Origin: Pectobacterium zantedeschiae
GTDB lineage: Bacteria > Pseudomonadota > Gammaproteobacteria > Enterobacterales > Enterobacteriaceae
Direction of reading: 5' to 3'
NCBI RefSeq assembly: GCF_004137795.1
Contig: NZ_NWTM01000004.1
Coordinates: forward strand, 62,001-126,000
Length of the DNA stretch: 64,000 nt
Shown: piece after piece, positions 1 to 8,784 of the stretch
How positions within the stretch are numbered: the stretch's first letter is position 1
Layout: each line of letters starts with the position of its first letter
Notes under the pieces: model-generated
Databases searched by the model: none
Told to the model about the DNA's origin: nothing
What the model saw: the letters and a program-made list of their open reading frames with translations, nothing else
Made by a program: the position numbers and the translations under genes

Positions 1-1300
1 GCCGATATAACGCCAGCGCCTCGGCGTGCGGCAAAGCCTGACTGGCACAGTCGATAAACTTCTCCGCGATCAGATTGTCCGGCAGCGGATTTTCTGCGCT
101 GGAGCCTAGCGCGCCTGCTATACGACGATGATAAGTGTTGCCGTCGTGGGTCACTAGCGTGACATATGCCGTGTGGGTTGTGTTTTCGTCATGGCAGATC
201 AGCTCCACGCGCGTCATTAGCGACTGCGTAATTGGGTCGTGCAGCGCTGCATCGTCAATAAAATCATCCAGCGTCAGCTTCCCCTGCACCCAAGCGCGGG
301 CGATGCAGTAGTGTAGGCTGAATTTCCCTGCCAGCGGCGTATCCGGTGCGGGAATGTTGATGTGCGGGAAGCGAATGGGGTGGATGGCAATCTGAATGCG
401 GGCCAGCGATTCGGGATTCAGTCCAGTTTCCTCGCGCAGCGCCAGTAGCCCGTCCAGCGGAGCCAGAATGGCGTAACAGCAGGGGAAGTATTTAAAATTA
501 TTCCCTTTTATAGGATCCAGAATGTGGGACGGCGCAGACCAGGGTTCGGTTAACGGCGTGGTGTCATAGTTTTCATCTGCACGGTTGTAGACGTTGAAAT
601 AGCCGTGGTGGTGTTCAAACGCGGTATCGCCTGCGCTGTAATCCTGACGCGCCAATAATACCGCCATGACGGCGCTGCGATTGGCGTGGCCGACCGCCAG
701 TGATTTCGTCTGGCTGCCAAAGTTGGATTTGATACCGGAGGCCAGCGATGCGGTAATCGCAAAGGCGGTCGCCGTTTCTTCTTCACTAAGCTTCAGCAAT
801 ACCGCGCAGGCGGCGACGCCAGCAAAAATGCCAACGGAGGTTGTTGGATGCCAGCCGTTACGATATTGAAAAGGGCTGACGGCTTTGCCCATGCGTACTG
901 CGGTTTCATAGCCGCACAGGTAGGCATGCAGGATCGCTTCCCCATTGGCATCCTGCTCGTCTGCCAGCGCCAGCAGGGCTGGAAGTACGGCGACAGAAAT
1001 ATGCCCGTGCAGCCAGGAGTTTGAATCGTCGAAATCGAGTAAATGGGCGGATGTGCCGTTCAGCAACGCGGCATCCAGCGCGTTGAGTTTGAGGTCCGTA
1101 CCGAAAATTCGGCTTTTCCCTACGGCGGCTGATGGCACGATCACCGCTCTGAGTTTTTGCGCACCGTCCTGAATTCCCCCCGCAAGCGTGACGCCCAACG
1201 TGTCAATCACAGCGGTTCGTGCGTGTGCCAATACGTCGGCAGGGAACGTCTGGCGAGAAAATCCCAGCAGATTATGGGCAAGCTGGCGGGCAATGGTCAT
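1..1300 (-). CDS. MmgE/PrpD family protein (3' end outside window)
   Basis: The minus strand is open for 433 codons from an ATG at 1300 to the window edge. It begins MTIARQLAHNLLGF and contains the family features LLNGTSAHLLDFDDS and GWHPTTSVGIFAG. MmgE/PrpD proteins include 2-methylcitrate dehydratase, cis-aconitate decarboxylase and iminodisuccinate epimerase; sequence alone does not give the substrate. A Shine-Dalgarno AGGA lies about 8 bases before the start. It is the second gene after another, clearly different, MmgE/PrpD gene (1379-2731) on the same strand, 78 bases away, so the two are probably co-transcribed. The usual length is about 450 residues, so only a short C-terminal piece is probably missing. 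Confidence 0.85.
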   Translation of the reverse strand, partial: MTIARQLAHNLLGFSRQTFPADVLAHARTAVIDTLGVTLAGGIQDGAQKLRAVIVPSAAVGKSRIFGTDLKLNALDAALLNGTSAHLLDFDDSNSWLHGHISVAVLPALLALADEQDANGEAILHAYLCGYETAVRMGKAVSPFQYRNGWHPTTSVGIFAGVAACAVLLKLSEEETATAFAITASLASGIKSNFGSQTKSLAVGHANRSAVMAVLLARQDYSAGDTAFEHHHGYFNVYNRADENYDTTPLTEPWSAPSHILDPIKGNNFKYFPCCYAILAPLDGLLALREETGLNPESLARIQIAIHPIRFPHINIPAPDTPLAGKFSLHYCIARAWVQGKLTLDDFIDDAALHDPITQSLMTRVELICHDENTTHTAYVTLVTHDGNTYHRRIAGALGSSAENPLPDNLIAEKFIDCASQALPHAEALALYR

Positions 1301-1329
1301 GAAAGCATCCTGTCGTTATCGTGAAATTT

Positions 1330-1371
1330 TTTATGTTGAATGGTTTACGTCGAATTGTTCATGTCGAACTG
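1330..1371. repeat. Three tandem degenerate 14-bp units in the gap between the two MmgE/PrpD genes
   Basis: Consecutive units TTTATGTTGAATGG (1330-1343), TTTACGTCGAATTG (1344-1357) and TTCATGTCGAACTG (1358-1371) differ at a few positions each. They fill most of the 78-base spacer. No function is evident. Confidence 0.6.
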
Positions 1372-1378
1372 AAGCGCG

Positions 1379-2731
1379 TTAGCCGGCTAATAGCCCGGTG
1401 AGAACGGCAAGCGAACCAGGCTGCTCAAAGTGGAAAGCCGCCTGATAGAGCCGATCGCTACGGACTTCCCCTAATACAGGAAGGGTCAGGGCGTCAAACT
1501 TGGCGCGCAGTTCGGCGTCGGTCAGCGGGTTTTGCGGATGACCGCGATACACGTCGGTTTCCGCGTGTAGTTTTTCTCCGTCTTCCAGTTCGATGTCGAT
1601 AAACGCGGAACTGGCCGATTGCCCTTCTACTGCATCGATCTGCAAGCGCGACAGCAGTTGGCGCGGCGCGGGGTCGTCAACGGCGTGCTGAGTGAAGTCT
1701 GTATCGTTGAGGCGGTAGCCGCTCAGTGCCAGCGCGATGCAGTGCGGAATACTGAATTTGCTCTCCAGCGGGTTTTGCGGGTTGGCGATCCCGGCATTCA
1801 CCATTCCCATCGGATGAACTTTGGCATGAATACGGGTGATAACGCGGCTTTTCAACTGTGGGTAGAGCTTCAGTGCCGTTTCAATTGACGCATGGGTTCC
1901 CCGACAGCTGGCATACAGCTTGTAGCCGTTACCCAATAGCTCCCAGCTGTCGCCAAAATCGAGCGGCGGGATAACGGCGCTACTGTCCTGCACGAAGGTT
2001 TTCACCCAACCATCGGTTTCATAAAAGTGATGAGCGGCGATAAAGCCTTCGTCCGCCAGTTCCGCTGCTGTGATGCCGTCCATTGCTGCTTTGCCCGCAT
2101 GAAACGGTTTGCCGTGTGTACCGGACGATTTCTGCAATCCCCCCATCATGGTTGCGGCTGCACCCAACGCATTGGCAATGGCGTTGGGCTCAAGGCGTAG
2201 AATGGAAGCTGCGACAGCGGCGGCTCCTGCGCGCCCGACAATTGACGTCGGATGAAAACCGCGACGTTGCAGGCTGCGGCCTACGCCGGGCACCCAGCCA
2301 CCGCCCAGTCTGGCCATAACTTCAAATCCAGTGATGAAAGCAATAAGCGTGGTGCGTTCATCTGCGCCGTAGTGTTGTGCCATTGCCAACGCCGTAGACC
2401 AACAAGGGCCGCTAGGATGCCCCGCGCCAGCAGGATGCGTGTCGTCATAGTCGGCTGCATGAGAAAGCGTGCCGTTGATGAGTGCTGCCAGCGCTGGTGT
2501 GGTTTTTGCACCAAGAATGATTTGCGCGTTACCTTGGGCCTGCCAGCGTTGTGCCACGCGTTGAACTGCGCTAGCGGCATTATCTCCTACTGCGCCAATG
2601 GCGACGCCGAGGTAGTCAATGAGTGCCCGTTTAGCTTCATACCAGACGGCATCGGGAATCGTCATCGTGGGGGCGGTGTGAATAAACTGGCTAAGCGCGT
2701 TACCGCGAGGAAGTGTCGGTGTGGCAGACAT
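1379..2731 (-). CDS. MmgE/PrpD family protein
   Basis: 450 residues, full length for the MmgE/PrpD family. Family features include LINGTLSHAADYDDTHPAGAGHPSGP and GFHPTSIVGRAGAAAVAA; the C-terminal part (about 270-450) corresponds to the smaller second domain. The protein is probably a soluble lyase, epimerase or decarboxylase acting on a small tricarboxylic or dicarboxylic acid; the true substrate is unknown. GGAG stands 8 bases before the ATG. It is the first gene of a likely two-gene operon, with the partial MmgE/PrpD gene following, and is divergent from an FCD-type GntR regulator at 3069 that is the obvious candidate to control it. Confidence 0.88.
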   Translation of the reverse strand: MSATPTLPRGNALSQFIHTAPTMTIPDAVWYEAKRALIDYLGVAIGAVGDNAASAVQRVAQRWQAQGNAQIILGAKTTPALAALINGTLSHAADYDDTHPAGAGHPSGPCWSTALAMAQHYGADERTTLIAFITGFEVMARLGGGWVPGVGRSLQRRGFHPTSIVGRAGAAAVAASILRLEPNAIANALGAAATMMGGLQKSSGTHGKPFHAGKAAMDGITAAELADEGFIAAHHFYETDGWVKTFVQDSSAVIPPLDFGDSWELLGNGYKLYASCRGTHASIETALKLYPQLKSRVITRIHAKVHPMGMVNAGIANPQNPLESKFSIPHCIALALSGYRLNDTDFTQHAVDDPAPRQLLSRLQIDAVEGQSASSAFIDIELEDGEKLHAETDVYRGHPQNPLTDAELRAKFDALTLPVLGEVRSDRLYQAAFHFEQPGSLAVLTGLLAG

Positions 2732-3068
2732 CGTAGGGGCTCCTTAGGCGAAAACGCGATGACATTGCCAGCAGAGCCGAACATTTTTGGGATTCGCGTT
2801 TTGTCTTGTTGAATGCATTTGTATACAGTGTGTGGCGAAAAGCATATTCAATCGCCCATGCAGTGACAAAGACGCTTTTTCGCTAAGCTAAGCACAAAAT
2901 ATGCGATGCGATATCTTGCTAAAGGCAGGGCGTCGGGCAAACTTGAATTTTTCTCAACGCATGACGATTCGTGGCGCAGCGTGAATGCGAGAATCACCGT
3001 AAAGGTGAGGCGCTTTACCCGTCTGCGTGTGAACCCATTTTCACCGTCACACCACATATCAAGGGATT
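2732..3068. promoter_or_regulatory. Divergent promoter region between MmgE/PrpD operon and GntR regulator
   Basis: This 337-base intergenic stretch has no convincing gene. It holds a near-palindrome TTGTATACAGT at 2819-2829 with perfect core TGTATACA. It resembles the short palindromes with a GT...AC core bound by many FCD-type GntR regulators. It lies about 90 bases upstream of the MmgE/PrpD start and 240 upstream of the regulator start. Assignment as the operator is inference. Confidence 0.4.
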
Positions 3069-3719
3069 ATGAACTTAACACTTAACGATAAAGAGATGGC
3101 GCTGTCGCCGTTTGAGATACTGATTAATGCGATCGAGAAGGGGGAGCTGCTGCCAGGCGAACGCTTGCAGGAAACACGGCTGGCGCAGCAGTTTGGGCTC
3201 AGCCGCACGCCGATTCGTGAGGCGTTGCATCGGCTGGAGGCGTTGGGATTGGTGGAACCTGGTCCTCAGCGTGGGCTGATGATTGCGCAGATTAGCTATG
3301 AGCGGCTGCGTCAGCTTTTCGCCGTACGTGAAGGGTTGGAGCGGCTGGCGATGGAACTGGCTGTGGCTTCTGCTTCGGCAGAAGAACTGGAACTGTTGCA
3401 GGATATGGTCAACGTGGAGAAAACGCTCACCGACAGCCGGCAACTGCACGATCACAACCGCCTTTTTCATCGGCAGATTTATCGGGCGACCCATAATCCG
3501 TATCTGAACGAGATGCTGGAGAATTTACGTATACATCTGTCGCTACTGCGTGGAACCACCTATGAGTCGGCGGAACGAACCGAAGAAGCACGACGTGAAC
3601 ACCAGGCTATTGTGGAAGCACTGGTGCGGCGTGATAAGGACACGGCACAAGACGCTGCCTGCCAGCATATTCGTAACGGCTACCGCGCCCGGTTAAGCAT
3701 GTTAAATCAACAGCTTTAA
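3069..3719 (+). CDS. GntR family transcriptional regulator, FCD (FadR) subfamily
   Basis: 216 residues. An N-terminal winged helix-turn-helix (about 12-75) carries the GntR signature LPGERLQETRLAQQFGLSRT followed by PIREALHRLEALGL. A C-terminal all-helical FCD domain (about 85-210) has the metal- and ligand-binding pattern with DHNRLFHRQIYRATHNPYL and a later histidine near REHQAIVEAL. FCD regulators sense small carboxylic acids. Its divergent placement from two MmgE/PrpD genes suggests that it represses them and responds to their substrate or an intermediate. The start ATG follows AAGGGATT. Confidence 0.88.
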   Translation: MNLTLNDKEMALSPFEILINAIEKGELLPGERLQETRLAQQFGLSRTPIREALHRLEALGLVEPGPQRGLMIAQISYERLRQLFAVREGLERLAMELAVASASAEELELLQDMVNVEKTLTDSRQLHDHNRLFHRQIYRATHNPYLNEMLENLRIHLSLLRGTTYESAERTEEARREHQAIVEALVRRDKDTAQDAACQHIRNGYRARLSMLNQQL

Positions 3720-3960
3720 CCAGTCTGTCGGAAAAACACGACACTTGGGGTGATCTGCTGTCGCAAAAAAGAGACATTTAATTTATTGATTAATAATGAT
3801 TAATATTTTATCTGATAAATTCGTCTCTGAATGGCGACAGGATTTGTGAGTTCGATCTCGTTTTTATCCCCCATTGTGTCTGTGCTGTTCTTCCGATGAA
3901 AAAATAAAAATAGTATTTACTATTAGCCTGTTAGAGTGAATTAACTAAGCTGTGGCAATA

Positions 3961-3984
3961 AAATTATGCATGTTGGCATAATTT
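3961..3984 (-). terminator. Inverted repeat AAATTATGC / GCATAATTT, possible minus-strand terminator
   Basis: Perfect 9-bp arms separated by 6 bases. On the minus strand it begins 5 bases after the stop codon of the small frame at 3989-4129 and runs into TTTTATT, as in an intrinsic terminator. The stem is AT-rich and so weak. The same 9-base arms occur 136 bases apart at 53602 and 53729. Confidence 0.35.
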
Positions 3985-3988
3985 ATGC

Positions 3989-4129
3989 TTAAATGAGCGG
4001 GTAGATGCTCATTCCACCTTCTATGTTTGCTTCGGCTTCATAATCCTGGGAATGACGCAGAGCCAATTTGAGGTGCCTATCGTCCAACTCCAGATGAAGA
4101 TGCAAATCTCCATCGGGCTTTCCGGACAT
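3989..4129 (-). CDS. Small hypothetical protein or gene remnant, 46 aa
   Basis: A 46-codon frame begins MSGKPDGDLHLHLELDDRH and ends GGMSIYPLI. The composition looks protein-like, acidic and His-rich. The frame is open upstream for another 20 codons before the terminator stem at 4180. No good Shine-Dalgarno precedes the ATG, so this could be the surviving 3' end of a lost gene. A hairpin directly after the stop supports a once-expressed unit. No family recognised. Confidence 0.3.
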   Translation of the reverse strand: MSGKPDGDLHLHLELDDRHLKLALRHSQDYEAEANIEGGMSIYPLI

Positions 4130-4179
4130 AACGTTGAGTGAGGCACCATTCTGTTGTCTGACAGACCTGATATTTTCAA

Positions 4180-4210
4180 CGCTTACCGTTTATCGGTAAG
4201 CGTTTTTTTT
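4180..4210 (+). terminator. Strong intrinsic terminator, plus strand
   Basis: Perfect 9-bp stem CGCTTACCG / CGGTAAGCG with a TTTAT loop, followed by eight T. It faces the hem operon and ends any transcript coming from the GntR regulator side. Confidence 0.8.
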
Positions 4211-4260
4211 CGTCTGATGAAAATGCTCGGTACAGCCTGCGATCGAAGCATAAAAATAAG

Positions 4261-4283
4261 TAAGGCTCCAAGAAGGAGCCTTA
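4261..4283 (-). terminator. Intrinsic terminator of the hemCDXY operon
   Basis: Stem TAAGGCTCC / GGAGCCTTA around a short loop lies 21 bases after the hemY stop. On the minus strand it is followed by ACTTATTTTTAT, a usable U-tract. Confidence 0.75.
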
Positions 4284-4303
4284 TGAAAGGGATTACGCAG
4301 TGA

Positions 4304-5497
4304 TTAGCTGGCTGGTTGCTGTAACGTGAGTAACAGCCCTTCGCGCCGCATTTGTGCCGCTTCATCTGGTAAATGCAGCCGCTCTAGTGCGTCGGCGCGC
4401 CAGGCATAATCATAAGCGTCTGGGCGGAGTTCTAATGCGGTGCGGAAGGCATCGCTGGCCTGTTGCCATTCGCCGTGTTTCATCAGCAGTTGACCTAATG
4501 TGCTGCTTAATAGCGGCGTTGCGCCATGCTGCTTGATGTACTGATGTAGCATTTTTTCCAGCTGTTCTGGGTTGCCAGCTTTGAGGCGGGGCATCAGCAG
4601 GATCAAACGCTCGTCATACTGACGTTTGAGGCCATCAAGAATGATCTTTTGGGCAGTATCATGATCGTCACACTCGATCAAATGCTCAGCCATCGCGATC
4701 TGAAGCGGGATTTCATGGCGCACTTTGCGGCTCTGATTATTCCACCACGATTTCAGCCCTTCGCTGCCGCCATCTGCCATCGCCTGATTCATCAGGCCGA
4801 TATAAGCCTGTTGTTGCAGGTCCAGCAAACGCGCTTCAGGGTACAGATTGATCTTGCGCATCGCTGGCAGAATATCCAGCAGCGCACTGTAGGCCTGGGT
4901 ACGCAGAAAAGCCTGCTCAGCCAGACGCAGCACTTCAGGGTGACGAGGTGCGACTTCCAGCAATTTGTCCACGCCGTGACGTGCTGCATGATCTTCGTTG
5001 CGCGCTAGCTGAATGCGCACGCGCGTAATATCGACCGGAAGCTGATCGGTATCTGCAACCTCGGCGGCGCGCTCCAGATATTGCTTGGTGCGGAATTCGT
5101 CACCACGCTGCTGGGCGGCTTCGGCTGCCAGAAGGTAGTTAACCACGGGCTGCTCGGCATGATCGGCGTTGCGAGTCAGCAGTTTCTCTACCTGTAAATA
5201 ATCACCTTCGGCCAGCTTGAGCAGCGCGGCTTTGGTCTGTTTTCTGGCTCGGCTGCGTTTGCGACCGAGGAACCATCCGCGTGTGCGGGAGCCGGTTCGA
5301 AAGATTCGGCGCAGCACCCATTCCACCGCCAAGAAGGCGAGGAAAAATAGCACCAGCATAATGACCAGACCCGTCACGCTGGTTTGAATGTCGTAGTTAT
5401 CCGTCTGGATCAGAACGTAGCCTTGGTGACCTGCGACGATCGGGCCGATCACCACGCCTGCGATCAGGATCAGGAACAGCAATAAGACTTTCAGCAT
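4304..5497 (-). CDS. hemY: HemY, inner-membrane TPR protein of the heme operon
   Basis: 397 residues from the ATG at 5497, matching the E. coli start MLKVLLLF and length of about 398. A GTG at 5503, overlapping the hemX stop as GTGA, is a possible alternative start. Two N-terminal membrane segments (about 1-20 and 38-60) are followed by the conserved stretch RGWFLGRKRSRARKQT and tetratricopeptide-type helices to the C-terminus, including LGQLLMKHGEWQQASDAF. This enterobacterial HemY is not protoporphyrinogen oxidase; it is thought to organise late heme-precursor enzymes at the membrane. It is the last gene of hemCDXY. Confidence 0.95.
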   Translation of the reverse strand: MLKVLLLFLILIAGVVIGPIVAGHQGYVLIQTDNYDIQTSVTGLVIMLVLFFLAFLAVEWVLRRIFRTGSRTRGWFLGRKRSRARKQTKAALLKLAEGDYLQVEKLLTRNADHAEQPVVNYLLAAEAAQQRGDEFRTKQYLERAAEVADTDQLPVDITRVRIQLARNEDHAARHGVDKLLEVAPRHPEVLRLAEQAFLRTQAYSALLDILPAMRKINLYPEARLLDLQQQAYIGLMNQAMADGGSEGLKSWWNNQSRKVRHEIPLQIAMAEHLIECDDHDTAQKIILDGLKRQYDERLILLMPRLKAGNPEQLEKMLHQYIKQHGATPLLSSTLGQLLMKHGEWQQASDAFRTALELRPDAYDYAWRADALERLHLPDEAAQMRREGLLLTLQQPAS

Positions 5498-5499
5498 GT

Positions 5500-6624
5500 T
5501 CACTCTCCCTGCTGTGTGGCTGGCGCCTGAGCCAGTAGGTTACGAACGCGCGTTTGCATCAGTTTTTCCAACAGCGCCTGACTTTGTAGCTCAGCGGGAA
5601 CATCCAGTGAAACCGACTGCTGGCTTAAGGCATCAAGCTGATCCAAAAAGGCCTGCGTCGTGGGGTCGGTGGTATCAAAGTAAGCGCGAACCCAGGTTGC
5701 TGCCGTTTCCAGCGACTGTTTGTACACTTCATTCTGATGGCGAGGAATCGCCTGTGCGGCAACCAGCAGGCGTGAACGAATGTTCTCACGCAGATAGACG
5801 TCCTGATTCGGAGCCAGAAGCGGTTCGGCAGCGCTATCCCGACGGCGGATAGTGATAAAATCAGCCATGAAATTGTGCCAGCTTTTGCTCAGATTCTGGC
5901 GCCACTCGCTCAAGGAGGCAGACAGCTCCGTGCTGTTGGCATCCATTGGCGTTTCATCGGTGTTATTGTCGGCGAGCTGCAAGTTGTCCAACTGGTCGGT
6001 AAGCTGGTTCACTTTCAGGATAATGCCGTCAAAATCGACTTGGCTAACGCCTGCGAGTGCACCGATATCGTTGGTTAATGCGCGGCGGATTTCTATCAGG
6101 CTAGGATCGTTCATTTCCGCGAGACTTGCGTCCGCGCTTTTCAATAATGCGCCTGCGGTGGTGACATCTTTGTCGCTCCACAGCTTACGTCCCGCCAGTT
6201 TCACCAGAAAATCTGCCTGGGCGATCAGCCAGGTATTGGTGTCATGGCTGGAAAGCGCCGCCAGCTTATCGCGTAATTCGTCTGACTGACGCGTTAGCGC
6301 TTCAAGACGCTGTGCTGCCGTGTCCTGTGCCTTGCTTTGCTGCTGTTGAGCGTCCAGCCATTGCTGTTGTTCCTGCTTTTGCTGTTGCTGCAAAGCGTTT
6401 AGCTGTGATTCCAGACGTTGAAGCGAGGCGGTTTCGCGCTGTGCCTGCTGGTGGCCGTGGTAATACAAGCCCGCGCCTATTGCCAGCGCAATCACGATGG
6501 CGATGGCCCCCAGCACAACACCGCTGCGCTTGGGTTGTTGTGTGAGATCCTGCTGCTGATGCGCGGGTTCAACCCGTTCAGCAACCTCGTCGGATGGAGC
6601 TGTGGGGGTATTGTGTTCCGTCAT
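5500..6624 (-). CDS. hemX: HemX, uroporphyrinogen-III C-methyltransferase-like membrane protein
   Basis: 374 residues from the ATG at 6624 ([10 protein letters not shown]). An in-frame ATG five codons upstream is less likely by comparison with E. coli HemX. There is a cytoplasmic N-terminal tail, one membrane segment ([19 protein letters not shown], about 37-57), then a long Gln-rich coiled coil (about 60-130) and the HemX domain. HemX lacks a methyltransferase fold despite its database name; its role with HemY is structural or regulatory. The coding sequence touches hemY, indicating translational coupling. Confidence 0.93.
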   Translation of the reverse strand: MTEHNTPTAPSDEVAERVEPAHQQQDLTQQPKRSGVVLGAIAIVIALAIGAGLYYHGHQQAQRETASLQRLESQLNALQQQQKQEQQQWLDAQQQQSKAQDTAAQRLEALTRQSDELRDKLAALSSHDTNTWLIAQADFLVKLAGRKLWSDKDVTTAGALLKSADASLAEMNDPSLIEIRRALTNDIGALAGVSQVDFDGIILKVNQLTDQLDNLQLADNNTDETPMDANSTELSASLSEWRQNLSKSWHNFMADFITIRRRDSAAEPLLAPNQDVYLRENIRSRLLVAAQAIPRHQNEVYKQSLETAATWVRAYFDTTDPTTQAFLDQLDALSQQSVSLDVPAELQSQALLEKLMQTRVRNLLAQAPATQQGE

Positions 6625-6647
6625 AATGGTACATCCCATGATCAGGT

Positions 6648-7388
6648 TTATTGTAGTGCGCGCACAAGCGCATCGTTATCGGCGTTATCGGCCACCTGGA
6701 TCGTGTGCCAGCCAAGCTGACGAGCCTGTTCTGCCAGTCGTTCGCTGACGACGATCAACTGGCAGCCAAGTAACCAGGAAGCCCGATAGTAATCAGGTAC
6801 TAAAGTATAGATCCGTTGTAGCATTTCTCCGCTGGTAATCACCAGTTTGTCGATGCCTATTTGCTGCCAGTGGCGGCTTTGCTCCGGCCCATCATAGTGA
6901 ACGTCTCTGCGCTGATAGCATTCGCAGTAGGTCACCTGTGCGCCTCGCTCGGTTAGCGTCTCTCCTAACAGTTCCCTTCCGCCGTTGCCACGCAATAATA
7001 GTGCACGTTTCCCTGCAACATCTTGCAGTTCAGGGAGTTGTAACAGTGTTTCGCTGGTTTCACGCTCGGGTGGATAGGCAACGGGGTGTGCGCTGATTTT
7101 ATGCAATGCCAGTGCCGTAGTACGGCCAATAGCATAATAAGCGAGGTGGGCAGGCCAGCTTGTGCCCGTGCGTGCCAGCATCGGATCGGCGTAATGAATC
7201 GCGTGTTGTGAGAGCGCAAACACCAGATCGTCAACGTGTAGTGCTTGTAATTGCGCAGGTAAGCCAGCAAGTTCTCGTCCAGGCGAAAACTCGATCAACG
7301 GGCTGTGCCAGGCGTGATAGCCGAGCTTTCTTAAACGGGTCACCAGTTGTTCGCCAGTTGGTGACGGACGGGTAACCAGAATAGTCAT
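6648..7388 (-). CDS. hemD: Uroporphyrinogen-III synthase
   Basis: 246 residues. It begins [15 protein letters not shown], as HemD does in enterobacteria. It cyclises hydroxymethylbilane with inversion of ring D to give uroporphyrinogen III, the branch point to heme, siroheme and cobalamin. The two-lobed alpha/beta fold is consistent with motifs [13 protein letters not shown] and [10 protein letters not shown], where family members have the S/T and Y residues lining the cleft. Its start overlaps the hemC stop by 4 bases (ATGA). Confidence 0.95.
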   Translation of the reverse strand: MTILVTRPSPTGEQLVTRLRKLGYHAWHSPLIEFSPGRELAGLPAQLQALHVDDLVFALSQHAIHYADPMLARTGTSWPAHLAYYAIGRTTALALHKISAHPVAYPPERETSETLLQLPELQDVAGKRALLLRGNGGRELLGETLTERGAQVTYCECYQRRDVHYDGPEQSRHWQQIGIDKLVITSGEMLQRIYTLVPDYYRASWLLGCQLIVVSERLAEQARQLGWHTIQVADNADNDALVRALQ

Positions 7389-8326
7389 GATGAACTTGAC
7401 CCTTGATAAACGGCCTGAAGGATTGCGCTGGCCCCTTTTGCCAACAACTCTTCAGCCAGTGCGATGCCGATTTGTTCGGCGTCTGAAATGCTACCTTTCC
7501 GCTCGCCGACGATCATTTGGCTGCCATCCGGTGCGCCAACCAGTGCGCGTAACCACAGCGTATCGCCTTCCAGTTCGGCGTAGCTGCCAATCGGCACCTG
7601 ACAGCCGCCTTCAAGACGTACATTCATAGCACGTTCAGCCAGTACGCGGGCAGCGGTATCGGTGTGATTGAGTGGAGCAAGGAGTTGGCGAATACGGTCG
7701 TCATCTAAACGGCATTCGATGCCGATAGCGCCTTGTCCGACGGCAGGCAGAGACTCTTCTGGGCTCAACGCACAGCGGATACGTTCTTCAAGGCCGAGAC
7801 GTTTCAGGCCAGCGACAGCCAGAATAATGGCGTCATACTCGCCGTTGTCCAATTTTGCCAGACGCGTTCCAACATTGCCGCGCAAATCACGAATCACCAG
7901 GTCGGGGCGTCGGGCACGTAACTGGCACTGGCGGCGCAGGCTGGATGTACCAACACAACTGCCTTCCGGTAATTGTTCGAGACTGTCGTAACGGTTGGAA
8001 ACAAAAGCATCGCGCGGGTCGTCACGTTCGCAAATGGTGGTCAGTCCGAGGCCATCAGGAAATTCGACAGGCACATCTTTCATGGAGTGGACGGCGATAT
8101 CAGCGCGTCCTTCAAGCAGTGCCAGCTCCAGCTCTTTAACAAACAATCCCTTACCTCCGACCTTTGCCAGTGGCGTATCCAGGATGATGTCGCCGCGGGT
8201 TACCATCGGTACCAGTTCCACAGATAAATCGGGGTAGAGATGGTTCAAGCACTGCTGAACATATCGTGCTTGCCATAGGGCTAGCGGGCTTTGTCGGGTG
8301 GCAATTCTAATAATATTGGCTAACAT
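7385..8326 (-). CDS. hemC: Porphobilinogen deaminase (hydroxymethylbilane synthase)
   Basis: 313 residues from the ATG at 8326 ([19 protein letters not shown]), identical in length to E. coli HemC. A longer frame from 8365 is not supported by family alignment. The enzyme condenses four porphobilinogens on a dipyrromethane cofactor. Visible landmarks are [12 protein letters not shown], the catalytic aspartate region, [11 protein letters not shown] and [12 protein letters not shown], which bind substrate carboxylates, and EGGCQVPIG, the cofactor-carrying cysteine near residue 242. First gene of hemCDXY, divergent from cyaA as in E. coli. Confidence 0.97.
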   Translation of the reverse strand: MLANIIRIATRQSPLALWQARYVQQCLNHLYPDLSVELVPMVTRGDIILDTPLAKVGGKGLFVKELELALLEGRADIAVHSMKDVPVEFPDGLGLTTICERDDPRDAFVSNRYDSLEQLPEGSCVGTSSLRRQCQLRARRPDLVIRDLRGNVGTRLAKLDNGEYDAIILAVAGLKRLGLEERIRCALSPEESLPAVGQGAIGIECRLDDDRIRQLLAPLNHTDTAARVLAERAMNVRLEGGCQVPIGSYAELEGDTLWLRALVGAPDGSQMIVGERKGSISDAEQIGIALAEELLAKGASAILQAVYQGSSSS

Positions 8327-8447
8327 GCTTGATACCGTTTTTATCATTTTCCGCCATCGTATCACTGATGGTGCGTTGGTGTCAGGTTGTGGGCATTAGC
8401 GGCGCGCCTTTTAAAACGGTCTGAAATTCGGGTGCCGCAAATCTAGA

Positions 8448-8572
<125 letters not shown>

Positions 8573-8669
8573 AGGAAGCCGTGCTGATGCAGTCGGGTAG
8601 AGAAATTCGTAATAAAGCAAGATAGGTAAGTCTAACTTTCTTTACTTTCTTTACGCCCAATCAGCAAGG

Positions 8670-8685
8670 TGTTAAATTGATCACG
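8670..8685 (+). promoter_or_regulatory. CRP-binding site upstream of cyaA
   Basis: TGTTAAATTGATCACG fits the TGTGA-N6-TCACA layout. The wider context GGTGTTAAATTGATCACGTT is nearly identical to the CRP site through which cAMP-CRP represses cyaA in E. coli, indicating conserved feedback control. Confidence 0.75.
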
Positions 8686-8784
8686 TTTCCAGCAATAATT
8701 CGCTAAACATTCTTCTAATTTTATCATTGGCGAGTTTGGAACACGGGGTTTTTCTAGGCACTGGGATAAATCAGGCGAAACGTC

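Larger units (their letters stand above)
3720..4303. other. 584-base gene-poor stretch between the GntR regulator and hemY
   Basis: AT-rich and without a convincing plus-strand gene. Three structures stand out: a perfect 9-bp inverted repeat at 3961-3984, a short minus-strand reading frame at 3989-4129, and two terminators at 4180-4210 and 4261-4283. The plus-facing terminator at 4180-4210 lies 460 bases beyond the regulator gene, so an untranslated tail or a small RNA could end there. Confidence 0.5.

Noticed and set aside
2252-2812. 186-codon plus-strand frame antisense to the MmgE/PrpD gene
   Set aside because: It lies opposite a gene with clear family features and has no recognisable domain.
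4304-5497. HemY as protoporphyrinogen oxidase
   Set aside because: The name is shared, but this protein has two membrane helices and TPRs and no FAD-binding motif; it is the enterobacterial operon protein.
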